Shown here: positions 45,179-55,600 of the stretch, piece after piece
Numbering within the stretch: the stretch's first letter is position 1
Layout: every line of letters begins with the position of its first letter
Source of the DNA: Entophlyctis helioformis
Taxonomy: Eukaryota > Chytridiomycota > Chytridiomycetes > Chytridiales > Chytriomycetaceae
Length of the DNA: 64,000 nt
Direction of reading: 5' to 3'
Assembly: GCA_025526915.1 (NCBI GenBank)
Contig: JAHLKH010000105.1
Location: forward strand, 28,572-92,571
Program-made: the position numbers and the translations under genes
The notes under the pieces: generated by a model
Seen by the model: the letters and a program-made list of their open reading frames with translations, nothing else
Database searches by the model: none
What the model was told of the DNA's origin: nothing

Positions 45179-47606
45179 ATGTACGGCGACGTCAGCAACA
45201 GCAGCACAGGCAGCATCGTGTCTGGCACCAGCGCCAGTCTGCGCCAGCCATCGCTGCAAGGGCTGCCAGGCATATCGCTGTCGTCTCTGTGCTTCACTGC
45301 ACCTGAAGGAGTCTATCGCCTTCGAGAACACATCAGCGCCGACACCGAGCCGACCGGTGCGCTCTTGCCCAGTCTTCGCACTGGTAAGCAGCCGTGTGTA
45401 TGTTGGCAGGCACTCAAGGCTCGCTGCTGTTGCATCCCGCACTCACTCTATGCTTGGGCTGCAGGCACAGCGCTGTCCATTGTGCAGATAAAGTCGTCCG
45501 ACTCGGGCACATCATCAACGCCAGGCACGACTGCCACCTTGACTGCTGCCACCTGGACATCCAGCAGCGCGCCACTACATGATGTTGCTGGCAAGCAGGC
45601 CATCGCGCCTCGCTTTGTCGACGTGCCCATCAACGGCGACGGATCGGGTAGGCGGCTGTTCTCCGCGCTGGCTATGCATGCTCGTCTGCATTGCTTACAC
45701 GAGTGTTTTGTTGAGCAGGCAGTTTCCAGTTCCTTAAAGGCGCCAAGAACGCTGTCAAGAAAGCCAAGCCGCAGCTGACCAAGTCGTCGACGCCGTTTGT
45801 GTGGCGCATCATCGCCAACGAGAATCTGGCCAAGCTACTCAGCTTCCGTCCGCCAGAGACGACATACATGTTCTACAACGTCGGTCGCGCGTTCCTATGG
45901 ACAGATTACTTGTCCAACACTTCGGTTAGTGCAAGCCGCACAAGACGTTCTGGCTGACTGTGGCTTACCAGCCGACTCTATTGATTGCTGCACAGAATTT
46001 GTTGTCGGTTGTGCAGTTCCGCGAAGCGATCGTGACTTGCCATGACGTGAACAAACTCACCAGAGACAATCTGGACACAGCCCTTGGTTTGTGGATGCCG
46101 AGCTCGTGAATCGGCATGCCTGATCGCCACTAAGCAAAAGTCTCGCGACAGGATTCTCGACAGGGGACATTCTGTGGTACTCGCCGATATCTGGCAAGTT
46201 TGCCCGCTTCAACAAACAAGGATCGCTGCACAAGCATGCCGTCTCAAGCATCACATGGGTGCCTGTAAGCCGCATCCTCTATATCGGTTTGATGTTTCCA
46301 TTGAGCATCTCCTCACTCGCATTTGCTTATCGTGACTGTCAAGGGATCTGAGACAGAGTTTATGGCTGGGTTCGAGGATGGAAGGTCAGCCATACTCGCC
46401 AAAGCTCGCCAAAGCTTTGTGATGCATCGTGCCTGCTGACACCTCGCTTAGCATCATCGTGTTCAATCGAGACTTGGACGAGCAGGCATTCAACACACAG
46501 CCTACCGACGACGAGTAAGCAGTCGCTGAAAGCGAATGCGAGTACTACGCAACTGACTGAGAGACCTGTGACAAACTATGCAGGTTTTACATTAGCCGAA
46601 ATGCCAAGCCAAAGTACAATCCAGTCGCAGTTTGGAAAGCAGGACGCAAGGCAATCACAGGTCTGCGGCTGAGCGCCTGTTGCCCATTTATGCAGAGGTT
46701 GCTCACACGTCCGTTTTGATGGGCAGCCATGGCATTCTCTGCCGACTGCCAGCATGTTGCAGTTGCAAGCATGGACGGCACACTCAAGATTGCCGACTAT
46801 GCAAACTCAAAGTATGTCTTTGTATGTATCTGATCTGGAATGGGCGTACCACTCACTTTGAAACATGCTACACAGACTGCTGGACTTGTACCGCTCCTAT
46901 TTCGGCGGACTGCTGTGTGTTGCATGGTCGCCAGACGGACGGTACATTGTGGCTGGCGGACAGGACGATCTGCTGTCGATTTGGGGATTCAGGGGCAAGC
47001 TTGTCGCGTGGTGCCAAGGCCACTCATCATGGGCAAGTGGAGCTGTCAAGCATGCTGCTGGTGCTTGTTGCAGAAGAGTGTTTAACCATTGGCATGCACG
47101 CATCTCAGGTCACCAGCATTGCATTTGACAACCACCGATGTACAGACCGAAACTATCGATTCGGCAGTGTTGGAGAAGATGCCAGGATCTGCCTGTGGGA
47201 CTTTTCCATGTCATCGTTGCCACGACCCCGAACCATGGTATGTGTTGATGTTGCCAGCGCGTGCTATCGAGGCGAACGCAGCGGCTGATGCTTTGTATGG
47301 CAGTATGGAAGTTTATCTCGAAACCGGCCGCGTCTTGAATCAGGCCCAGACACACCTGTTCACCACAGCGCGCCAAAAAAGGGACAAGTGCCGACCCTGG
47401 AGTCCTACTCGGTTCGTTGGATTGCCTTTCAGCGATCTAGGCATTGCCAGCTGACTGACACTGCTTCATGACAGCAATTCAAGTTTGTGCATGACGGTCC
47501 AGCAAGCAGCATCTCCTTTCGCGATGACTGCATTGTTACGGCCGACAAGATGGGCAATCTGCGCATCTGGAACCGGCCAATAGCAGAACAGCCAACAGAG
47601 CCTTGA
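45179..47606 (+). CDS. CreC/WDR20-type WD40 protein (deubiquitinase cofactor)
   Basis: A multi-exon gene of about a dozen exons. The first three are 45179-45383, 45465-45647 and 45719-45924; the last ends with a TGA at 47604-47606. Diagnostic blocks are [10 protein letters not shown] (CreC has TCHDVN), [76 protein letters not shown] and [19 protein letters not shown]. In fungi CreC partners the CreB deubiquitinase in carbon-catabolite repression; the animal homologue WDR20 binds USP12/46. Internal exon edges between 46,090 and 47,480 were not all fixed. It lies 83 bp upstream of eIF2A on the same strand. Confidence 0.82.
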
Positions 47607-47689
47607 TGCCATCGGCTTGTCTGCTCCTCCCATGCTGAGTATGGGCACGATGATAAACCGACCAATAAAGTTGCCGTTCAGTCTTTCAA

Positions 47690-47916
47690 ATGGCCGAATC
47701 GTCGACTGTTCCTGTGTTGGCTTGCAAGTACCGCCGCAACCGTCGGGAGTGACCTGCGCTGGATACACGCTGACGCCAGCAGCACTGCTTTGCGCCATGC
47801 TGTCCACTAGACCGCTCCAACACCGGTCTCTCCATCCTCGCAGGCCCGCCTTCCAACGCCCCTGTTGCGCTGCCTGACCTGTGAGTGTCTGGCCGGCTTC
47901 GTGGTTGTGCTTGAGA

Positions 47917-47973
<57 letters not shown>

Positions 47974-50212
47974 AGCTTGCACATGTGTGAATGCCCTGTG
48001 CTTACCCACTGTCATATGCTCACACGAGCAGGGGCACCGCAGAGGTCCGCAACTTTCTGTTCAGTCCTCTGGGCAAGTACCTGGCGGTTGTCTTTGCTGA
48101 TCGGTACGTCTGTCGTTGCGTGCCAGACTGCCTGCTGCAGCTTGAACGCAGATCCACAACGCTTTGGGGGGCTGCGGGTGCTGCAGGCCAAGCTGCAGGT
48201 GCTGCAGGCTGTATCGCGGCTGTCGTGTGGCCGCCATTCACAAGGGCTGACGCTGGCTCTGTGCGCTCGGCAGGCTCTTCATCCTGTCCGTCTCGGCGAC
48301 AAGTGCATCCGTTGTGCGCGAGTTCCCTCTGCAAGCACTGGAGATTGAGTTCTCGCCCAAGGACACGTACATCTCGACCTATGTCCGCTATGGTGTGTGG
48401 AGTGCATGGCTTGTTGGATGCCAATCATGGGCCGGTGGTGCAGATGCTGTAGTCGACAATGTCGTGCTGAATCTGCATCTCAGTCAAGTCTGAGGATGGA
48501 AACAAGCCGCCCCACAAGAACGTCAGCGTCTGGAACATTGCTACCGGCGAGGAGGCAACGGCATTCACCGAAAAGAACCCATCCAACTGGCAAGTGCATT
48601 TGTGCGTTCTTCCGCTCCCGATCAGTCCGTTACTGACACTCGAATGCCCTGATCTGGCAACCCCTTTCTCGGTCAAACAGGAACGTCACTTGGACGGAAG
48701 ACGAGACCTTTTGCGGACGCCGTGTCGGAGACGAGATCCAGTTCCACGACGCCAAGAACTTTTCCAAGGGTGTCAGCCAGAGACTCAAGAGCGACGATCG
48801 CATTGCGTCATTCTCCGTGTCGCCTGGCAAGCGTCCCATCGTCGCAGTCTTTTTCCCAGAGAAGAATGTTTGTGATATGGCATGATATTCTCCTGATGTG
48901 TTGCCTTTGCCTTTCCGCCATTTCTCACTGATATGCATCTGACATGGGATAAACAGGGCCGTCCAGCAGCCGTCAGGCTTTACGACGTGACAAGCCTGGG
49001 CAAGCCTTTGTCTGAAAAGTCCTTTTACCGGGCCGACTCCGTGTCCTTCCACTGGAATTCCCTTGGCACCAACGTTCTTGTGTTTACGCACACCGATGTG
49101 GATGCGACCGGCCAGTCGTACTACGGCGAGACCAACCTTTTCTACCTGTCCATCACTGGAAACTACGACTGCAAGGTTAATCTGGACAAATCCGGCCCCA
49201 TCCACGATGTCTGCTGGAGCCCCAACGCCAAGGAGTTTGTTGTCGTTTACGGCACCATGCCCGCCAAGGCAACGCTCTTTGACCACCGCGCCAACGCCAT
49301 GTACGAGTTTGGCAGTGCTGCACGCAACCAAGTCAAGTTCAACCCCAACGGCCGTCTTTTGTTCATTGGCGGTTTCGGTAATCTTGCGGGCGAGATGGAT
49401 GTTTGGGACCGCAAGACCTTTAAGAAGGTGGCGACGATCCATGCCAGCAATTCGTCCAGCTGCGACTGGGCACCCGATGGCAAGCACATCATGACTTCGA
49501 CGCTTTACCGACGCCTCAAGGTCGACAACGGCATCAAGTTCTGGCACTACACGGGTGTTCTGGTCAACAAGGTGGATGTCAAGGAGATGCACCAAACGTC
49601 ATGGAAGGCCGATCCCCGCGAGCTGTGGCCTGAGCGCGGCGCGCTGTCTCCTGCCCCTGCAGGCATTGAGCAGCCCCAGGCTGGTGAGTGTGCCGTTTGG
49701 GTGGCCCATCCAGTGCAGATTGGCTTGCTTACAGTTGCATGTCGCCGACAGTCGCCAAGCCGCTCGGCAAGTACCGCCCGCCAGGAGCTCGCAACGGGCC
49801 AGAGGCGAGAAACTTTTACGACCGTGATGCGATTGACAATGGCACCGCGACTCTGACGCCACGCCCGGCGGTTCCTGGGGCAGCCCGCACTGGCGTTCCT
49901 GGTGCAGCGACCAAGGCCGACGGAGGCAATGCAGCCAAGGGCCGCAAGAAGAGCGCCGGCAAGGGTGGTGCAGCCGCTGTTGAGGCCGTTGCTGAGCCTG
50001 CTCCTGCCCCAAGTGTGCAATCTGGCATCATTGCTGGCAGTGCCCTCGAGACTGAGAAGAAGATCAAGGCGCTCAACAAGAAGCTTCGCCAGATCATGGA
50101 TCTCAAGGAGAAGCAGGCTGCTGGTCAAGTTCTTGAACTGACGCAGATCCAGAAGATCGATTCAGAGGGCAAGGTGCGCGAGGAGATTGCACAGCTGGAA
50201 AAGTCTCTGTAG
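47690..50212 (+). CDS. EIF2A: Eukaryotic translation initiation factor 2A
   Basis: Exons 48032-48103, 48274-48392, 48484-48589, 48681-48867, 48957-49683 and 49752-50212 join in phase. The 5' end (47690-47713 plus 47780-47880) is tentative; with it the protein is 598 residues, near the human 585. Beta-propeller blocks match eIF2A: SFYRADSVSFHWNSLGT, TDVDATGQSYYGET, GPIHDVCWSPNAKEF, VVYGTMPAKATLFD, GGFGNLAGEMDVWDRKTF, CDWAPDGKHIMT, LKVDNGIKFWHYTG. Then come KYRPPGARN and a C-terminal coiled coil (KIKALNKKLRQIMDLKEKQAAG). The factor delivers initiator tRNA under special conditions. Intron 48590-48680 is GC-AG. Confidence 0.9.
47917..47973. repeat. (GCTG)n microsatellite in an eIF2A intron
   Basis: A perfect 57-bp run of about 14 GCTG units within intron 47881-48031. 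Confidence 0.95.
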
Positions 50213-51046
50213 ATGGATGTGGTTATTCCTTTGCAACAATGAAGGTGTTCATCCATTGACGTTTTGGTGGCGATGACGGTTTATCGACGTTGTCGGCCAT
50301 TTTGTCACGCACTCGGCTCTCCCATATCTGCCAGGACACCGCCCAACATCCTGTCGGTAATGTGGATTTCAAGCACGCATTAGGTAGCAGTCATTGCATT
50401 TACCTAAGGGATATGCATCAGTCAATGTGCTCGCGTTCCACACGCAGATGGTAATGGCATGTCCAATGCATGAGCATATTCATTTTGGTTCTTGGGTTAC
50501 AGAGAGAGAGGCGGGACAGAAGGCAGATGGCGAGCAGCCGCATCGAAAGTATTGAGTGGGCAGGGATGGCATGCATCGCACGATGCGGCAGGCCGTTGAA
50601 TGAACAAATCCGACAGACAGCGACAAACGACAGAATGCCTGGATGTTAGTGCATGCAATGTACTTAGTGTCACAGGGGCAAAATCGAAATGTTGTGGGCT
50701 TGCGCCCAGACCAGCTGGATGGGCCGAGAACCTTTGGCGACTGCTCTTGCGGAAGTTCTGACGAACGAGGGACGGATGGATCGGGTAGAAGAGTGTGTAT
50801 TGAAGAGAAGACTTGCTGATGAGATCTGGCTGCTCTGGAGGGGAAGAGGGGCTTGCCTTTTATAGGCGAGGCCAGGCGTGCACAGTCACTGTGTGACTGT
50901 TCCATGACGTTCCATGCAATGCGGCTGAACCCGTTGGTGGCGGCTGCATCCCCGATCTGATGTTCCGCCGACTTGAATGCGCAGCTCGCGCTGCTGCGTG
51001 ATCCAATGGGTATGTTGCGCTTGACCGCAACAGAAACAAGAAGGGA
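50213..51046. other. Gap between eIF2A and tRNA-Asp, no gene seen
   Basis: 834 bp of lower GC content than its surroundings, with no conserved coding signal. Minus-strand frames here have random composition and run into tRNA sequence. It probably contains the eIF2A 3' UTR and the 5' flank of the tRNA pair. Confidence 0.5.
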
Positions 51047-51118
51047 TCTTCAGTAGTATAGTGGCTAGTATCTCCGCCTGTCACGCGGAAGACCGGGGTT
51101 CGATTCCCCGCTGAAGAG
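51047..51118 (+). tRNA. tRNA-Asp (GTC anticodon)
   Basis: 72 nt. Acceptor stem TCTTCAG/CTGAAGA with discriminator G; anticodon stem CCGCC/GCGGA around CTGTCAC with GTC; T-arm CGGGG/TTCGATT/CCCCG. No intron. Confidence 0.96.
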
Positions 51119-51133
51119 CACTTCCTTGGTGGG

Positions 51134-51206
51134 GCTTCCGTGGCGCAATGGCTAGCGCGTAACGCTGTTAACGTTAAGGTTGGTGGTTCGAGCCCACCCG
51201 GGAGCG
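51134..51206 (+). tRNA. tRNA-Asn (GTT anticodon)
   Basis: 73 nt, 15 bp after tRNA-Asp. Acceptor stem GCTTCCG/CGGGAGC with a G-T pair and discriminator G; anticodon loop CTGTTAA with GTT; T-arm GGTGG/TTCGAGC/CCACC. A LINE remnant begins about 60 bp downstream. Confidence 0.95.
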
Positions 51207-51268
51207 TATATTTTTGCCCATTGTGCCTTCTGCTTGCTTTTTGCACGTCGAGGATGTGTCCCGACAGG

Positions 51269-51320
51269 ATGTGCGCGTTTCTTCAGGCTGCCCATGGTGT
51301 GTTCCAGCGTACTTTATGGA
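51269..51320 (+). mobile_element. 3'-end remnant of a LINE, 52-bp repeat of 55,419-55,470
   Basis: These 52 bp are identical to 55419-55470, which lies inside the C-terminal coding end of the second LINE ORF (CAFLQAAHGVFQRTLW). The preceding 62 bp after tRNA-Asn include a T-run and no recognisable element. So a scrap of a type-2 element end sits exactly at the 5' edge of the type-1 copy. Confidence 0.85.
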
Positions 51321-53282
51321 CTCGCTGATCAATGTCGGCCTGAAAGTGCTGTGCAAAGCAGTGCACATGCGGCTCAACACATTCGTTGAAGCTAATAACC
51401 TCATAACGCACGAGCAAGCTGGCTTCCGTCGCGGTGAGGAGGCGGTAGCGCAGGTCTGCGCTCTCGTCGACATTATCCAGCGGCGGCGTGCACGCCAGCT
51501 GCCCACACACGCAGCATTCATTGACATCAAGAAGGCATTTGACACGGTGCCGATCGGCGCACTGCTGTGGAAGCTGCGCAAGATGGGCATCCCGCCACGC
51601 ACGTACGAGTTCCTCAAGGCACTCTACACATCATCCACTGCATGCGCACGATCAGGCAATGTGCTCTCTGAGCCGTTCAACGTCAGGCGAGGCGTCCGCC
51701 AAGGCTGCCCGCTGTCTGGCCTCTTGTTCAACCTGTTCCTCAACGACATACTCGATGGCATCCCTGAGATCAGCATCCCAGCCGTGGCTGATGGTCATGG
51801 CATCCGTGGGCTGATGTTTGCAGACGATGTGGTCATTCTCGCAGAGTCGCATGCAGCATTGGCAGCCGCTGTGGAAGTCGTGGCGGCATGGGCGGACAAG
51901 TGGCAGATGGCGTTTGGTGTCGACAAGTGCGGCATCATGGCGTTCTTCAAACCACCAACCAACAACGCAGGCAACGGCCCGCCGGACGTCGTCATCAAGC
52001 TGCATGGAGCGGCGGTGCCCGTGCTGACAGAGTACGAGTACCTCGGCGTCCTGATCGACCATGAGCTCACGCTCAAGCAGTGGATCAAGTCCAAGGCACA
52101 GTCCATACGCAAGGCGACCAGTGCGCTGCACCCGGTCTTGACCAACAGCAAGCTGTCGCTGCGCTATCGCCACTCCATCTACCTGGGATCCGTCCTTGGC
52201 ATCGCCAACTACGGTCTCGAGCTGCTGGGCAGCGATGTGTCAGCACTAAACCCTCTGCAGACGGCTGTCAACCAGGGCGTCCGCAAGATGCTCGGCGCAC
52301 CCATGTACACGCCCGTCGTCCCAATGCTGACAGAGTGTGGCATCCAAACCATGGTGGCCCGCAGTCTGGTCGCACGCATGCGCCTTCGTCTCAAGACGCC
52401 CAAGCTGAAGTCGGCACTCGGCCTGCTCTGCCCCGCACAGCCAACACCCGTTGGTGGACGCCTCTGGTACTGGACACGCCGCTCGATCCAAATCTACAAC
52501 CGCTACATGGCCACGCCCGGCCTGCCCGACGGCGATCCGGACAGCAAGCCCCGCCTCAAGGCATACGGCCTGGCTGTCACGCTCAAGGCTGCCAGCAAGT
52601 GCGACACGGCTGCCATCTACACTGCGTTCCAGATGCAGAAGACAGCCAATATCATACGAGATCCGGTCTTTGACCCGCGACGCTCGGAAGGTGCACGGTT
52701 CCTGATGCTTGCACGTGTGGGCGGCATCTACACGGCTCGCCGCGCTATCAACGCCAACCTGCTCGACCCAGCCCACCCGTTTGGTGACGGTTCATGCTGC
52801 ATCATGTGTGGCGAGGATCTGGGAAGCACGCTGGAGATTGCGCACTTTGCGCTCGAGTGCACAGAGGAGCGGATCGTGGCTATCCGCACAGCGCACGGGC
52901 AGCGTGGCTTGGACGCACGGTTCGCAGCAGCACGCGCCATTGCAACGCACGAGAATGTGGGACACCCACAGATACGCGGCGATCTTGTACATATTGTTTC
53001 TGACGTGGTAAACTTGATGTGGGGGTTAGTCCTTGGCGGGACGTGGGGCGAAGCAATCAATGCGGAGCAGATGCGGAACTTCGAGGGTGATGGGTTGGCT
53101 ATGGTGGGTTTAGCGGACTTCCTGCAAGCGTCTATTTGGGTGTACCGGTCTGAGCTCTGGGCACACAAACGGCGCGCTGTAGGGTAAGGGTACCTGTGGG
53201 ATTTGCCAACGAGCCTATGCCATCACTGGTGGGGCATGCTATGCGAGCATTTGGAATGAAGCTTTCTTATCCATCAAAAAAA
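51321..53282 (+). mobile_element. 5'-truncated non-LTR (LINE) retrotransposon, type 1, with reverse transcriptase ORF
   Basis: The frame is open to a stop at 53185-53187 and begins abruptly inside the RT domain at DSLINVGLKVLCK. RT motifs run in order: HEQAGFRRGEE, AFIDIKKAFDTVP, RRGVRQGCPLSGLLFNLFLNDIL, FADD in GLMFADDVVIL, then YLGVLID. A C-terminal CCHC-type zinc knuckle (CCIMCGEDL...H....C) ends the ORF2 homology. The endonuclease and any ORF1 are absent. A 3' tail with GGAATGAAGCTTT ends in A7 at 53276-53282, a typical LINE 3' end. Truncation is 5', as expected for target-primed reverse transcription. The remaining RT ORF is intact and so the insertion is fairly young. Confidence 0.9.
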
Positions 53283-55600
53283 GATACGGCTGCAATCTAC
53301 ACAGCTGACCCTCCTCCCAATCCTGCTGCCGCCGCCTTGCTCCGTGTGTGCAATGCCATCTTCCTGCAGGCAAAGATCCCCGACCGCTGGACCTCGTCCA
53401 CCATCGTCTCCATTCCCAAGAAGGGCGACCCACTCGACCCCAATGACCACCGCGGCATCTCGCTGATCAACACCGGCCTCAAGATCGTGTCCAAGATCGT
53501 CGCTGCTCGCCTCAACGATCTCGTTGAAGCCAACGACCTGCTGGTGCACGAACAAGCAGGTTTCCGCCGCCGAGAGGAGTGCCCCGCGCAGATCTGTGCA
53601 CTCATCGACATCATCCAGCGTCGCCGTGCTGTGGGCCTGCCCACCTATGCTGCCTTTGTTGACCTGCGCAAGGCGTTTGACACTGTGCCCTTCGAGGCCC
53701 TGCTCTGGAAGCTGGAACGGCTGCAGATCCCTCCGCGCATGCTTGCTTACCTGCGTGCTCTCTACACCAACCCCACAGCCCGTGCTCGCGCGGGCTCGTC
53801 GCTCTCAGAGTCCTTCCCGGTCGAGCGCGGCGTCCGCCAAGGCTGCCCTCTCAGCCCGATTCTGTTCAACCTTTTCATCAACGACATCCTCGACGGCGTC
53901 CCCGAGATCCACATCCCAGGCGTCGCCCAAGCTGGCAACGGCCGAAACAAGAAGATCCGCGGCTTGCTCTTTGCAGACGACCTTGTCCTGCTGTGCGAGT
54001 CGCCCGCTGCTCTCACCGCTGCCCTCACCTCGGTCGTCGACTGGGCCAAGAGATGGGAGATGTCCTTTGGCGTGTCCAAGTGCGCCATCCTGCGCTTTGC
54101 CTTTGATGATGATCGCCCTGATGACCCTCTTGACCCTGATGACCCTCCCGACCCCGATGCCCCTCGCCCTCCCCGTGCCCGTGCCCGTGCCCGTGGCCGT
54201 CCCCTCCCTGCCCATCCTGCCCCTCCAGCTCCGCTCTTCACCATTGACGGCATCCAGGTGCCGATCAAGCACGAGTACGTCTACCTCGGCGTCACCATCG
54301 ACGACAAGCTCACGTTCAAGCCGTGGATCAACGCCAAGGCCAAGTCGCTCCGCAACGCGGTCGCCTCGCTGCATCCGGTCATCACCAACACCAAGCTGCC
54401 CATCCACGTCCGGCTGCGTGTCTTCAAGGCATCGGCCCTCGGCGTCGCCGGCTACGGCCTCGAGGCTGTCGGCTCCAAGCGCACGCTCCTCAACCCGCTG
54501 CAAACCATCATCAACAACGGCGTCCGTCTGATCTGCAAGGCTCCTCGCTCGGTTCCCGTCGCCCCGCTGCTCATCGAAACAAGCGTCTTCAGTGTCGATG
54601 CCCGCGCCGTCGATGCTCGTCTCCGTCTGTCCCGCAAGGCCCGCTCGCTCCGCACCCCGCTCGCCCTCCTCTCCCAGCACCACAACACCAACTTCACCGC
54701 CCGTCGCCATTACTGGACTCGTGTTTCTCGCCTTCTGTTCAACCGTCTCAACCTCTCCGACTTTGCTCCTCCTGTTGCCCGTAACGACCCCCTCCCCACC
54801 TTCTCCATCCTCGACCGTACCAACCTCCGTATTGCCCGCACCAGCCTGCTCTCCCCCAAGTCCGATCTCGCCACCGCCTTCTTCGCCCGCCAGTTCACAG
54901 ACATCAGCTTCGCCAACTCCCCTTGCTTCGGCTACGACCTGGCCGATGGCGTCCGCACTCTGCTGCTTGCCCGGATCGACGGCCTGTGGACGCTCAAGTT
55001 CGCCCTCCGCCTCAACCTCCTCGCCGCCAACCACCCCTTCACCGACGGCTGCTGCATCCTCTGCAACCAGAGCCTGAACGGCACGCACGAATGGGCTCAC
55101 TTTGTCGTCAGCTGCACAGGCCTCGCCATCCAACGCGACGACGCCAACCTCGCCCCATTCATCGCCCAGATCTCGGAAGCCATCGAACACAAGCTCCCCG
55201 AATCCAACGATCCCGCCGCTCTCGCCGCGCTCGGCTACGACGACGATCTTCTGGCTACGTTCAGGACCATCCGAGTATCTACAAGAATCGACCAAGTGTA
55301 CATAACGCTCCTCGGCGGAGGAGTTCTATCCGGTGTTGCGGACATCACAGAGTCTTGGCTCTGTGGTGACCGGCAACAAGTCAATGCACCTGGAGACGTG
55401 CGTCCACTCGCCTCGCGAATGTGCGCGTTTCTTCAGGCTGCCCATGGTGTGTTCCAGCGTACTTTATGGATACATCACCGTGGACGTGTCGGACCAGGGG
55501 GATGACATAACTGAGGGATCTACGCACGGCCTAAAGCTCATAAGGGTATGGCATCTAGTGTCTTGGGGACTGGGAATCTTCTTGGAATGAACTTTGGCAT
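53283..55600 (+). mobile_element. 5'-truncated LINE, type 2, head-to-tail behind type 1
   Basis: The ORF is open through the type-1 tail (from 53196) to a stop at 55503-55505; element homology starts at about 53,283 after the A-run. RT motifs: IPDRWTSSTIVSIPKKGDP, DHRGISLINTGLKIV, HEQAGFRR, AFVDLRKAFDTVP, RRGVRQGCPLSPILFN-like (ERGVRQGCPLSP), FADD in GLLFADDLVLL, YLGVTID, and the C-terminal CCHC (CCILCNQSL...H....C). A Pro/Arg/Asp-rich insert of about 50 residues (DPLDPDDPPDPDAP) sits between the FADD motif and the thumb. The 3' tail (GGAATGAACTTT near 55,585) resembles the type-1 tail but lacks a clear poly(A). The two ORFs are clearly different subfamilies. Confidence 0.88.

Noticed and set aside
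50480..51246. Two minus-strand ORFs between eIF2A and the tRNAs
   Set aside because: Random composition, overlapping tRNA genes, no motif.
51140..51328. 62-codon ORF starting MAQWLARNAVNVKVGG
   Set aside because: Its first half is translated tRNA-Asn and its second half is the LINE 3' remnant.
51269..55470. The 52-bp repeats as LTRs or a long target-site duplication
   Set aside because: The RTs are LINE type with 5' truncation, and the downstream repeat lies within conserved ORF C-terminal coding sequence.
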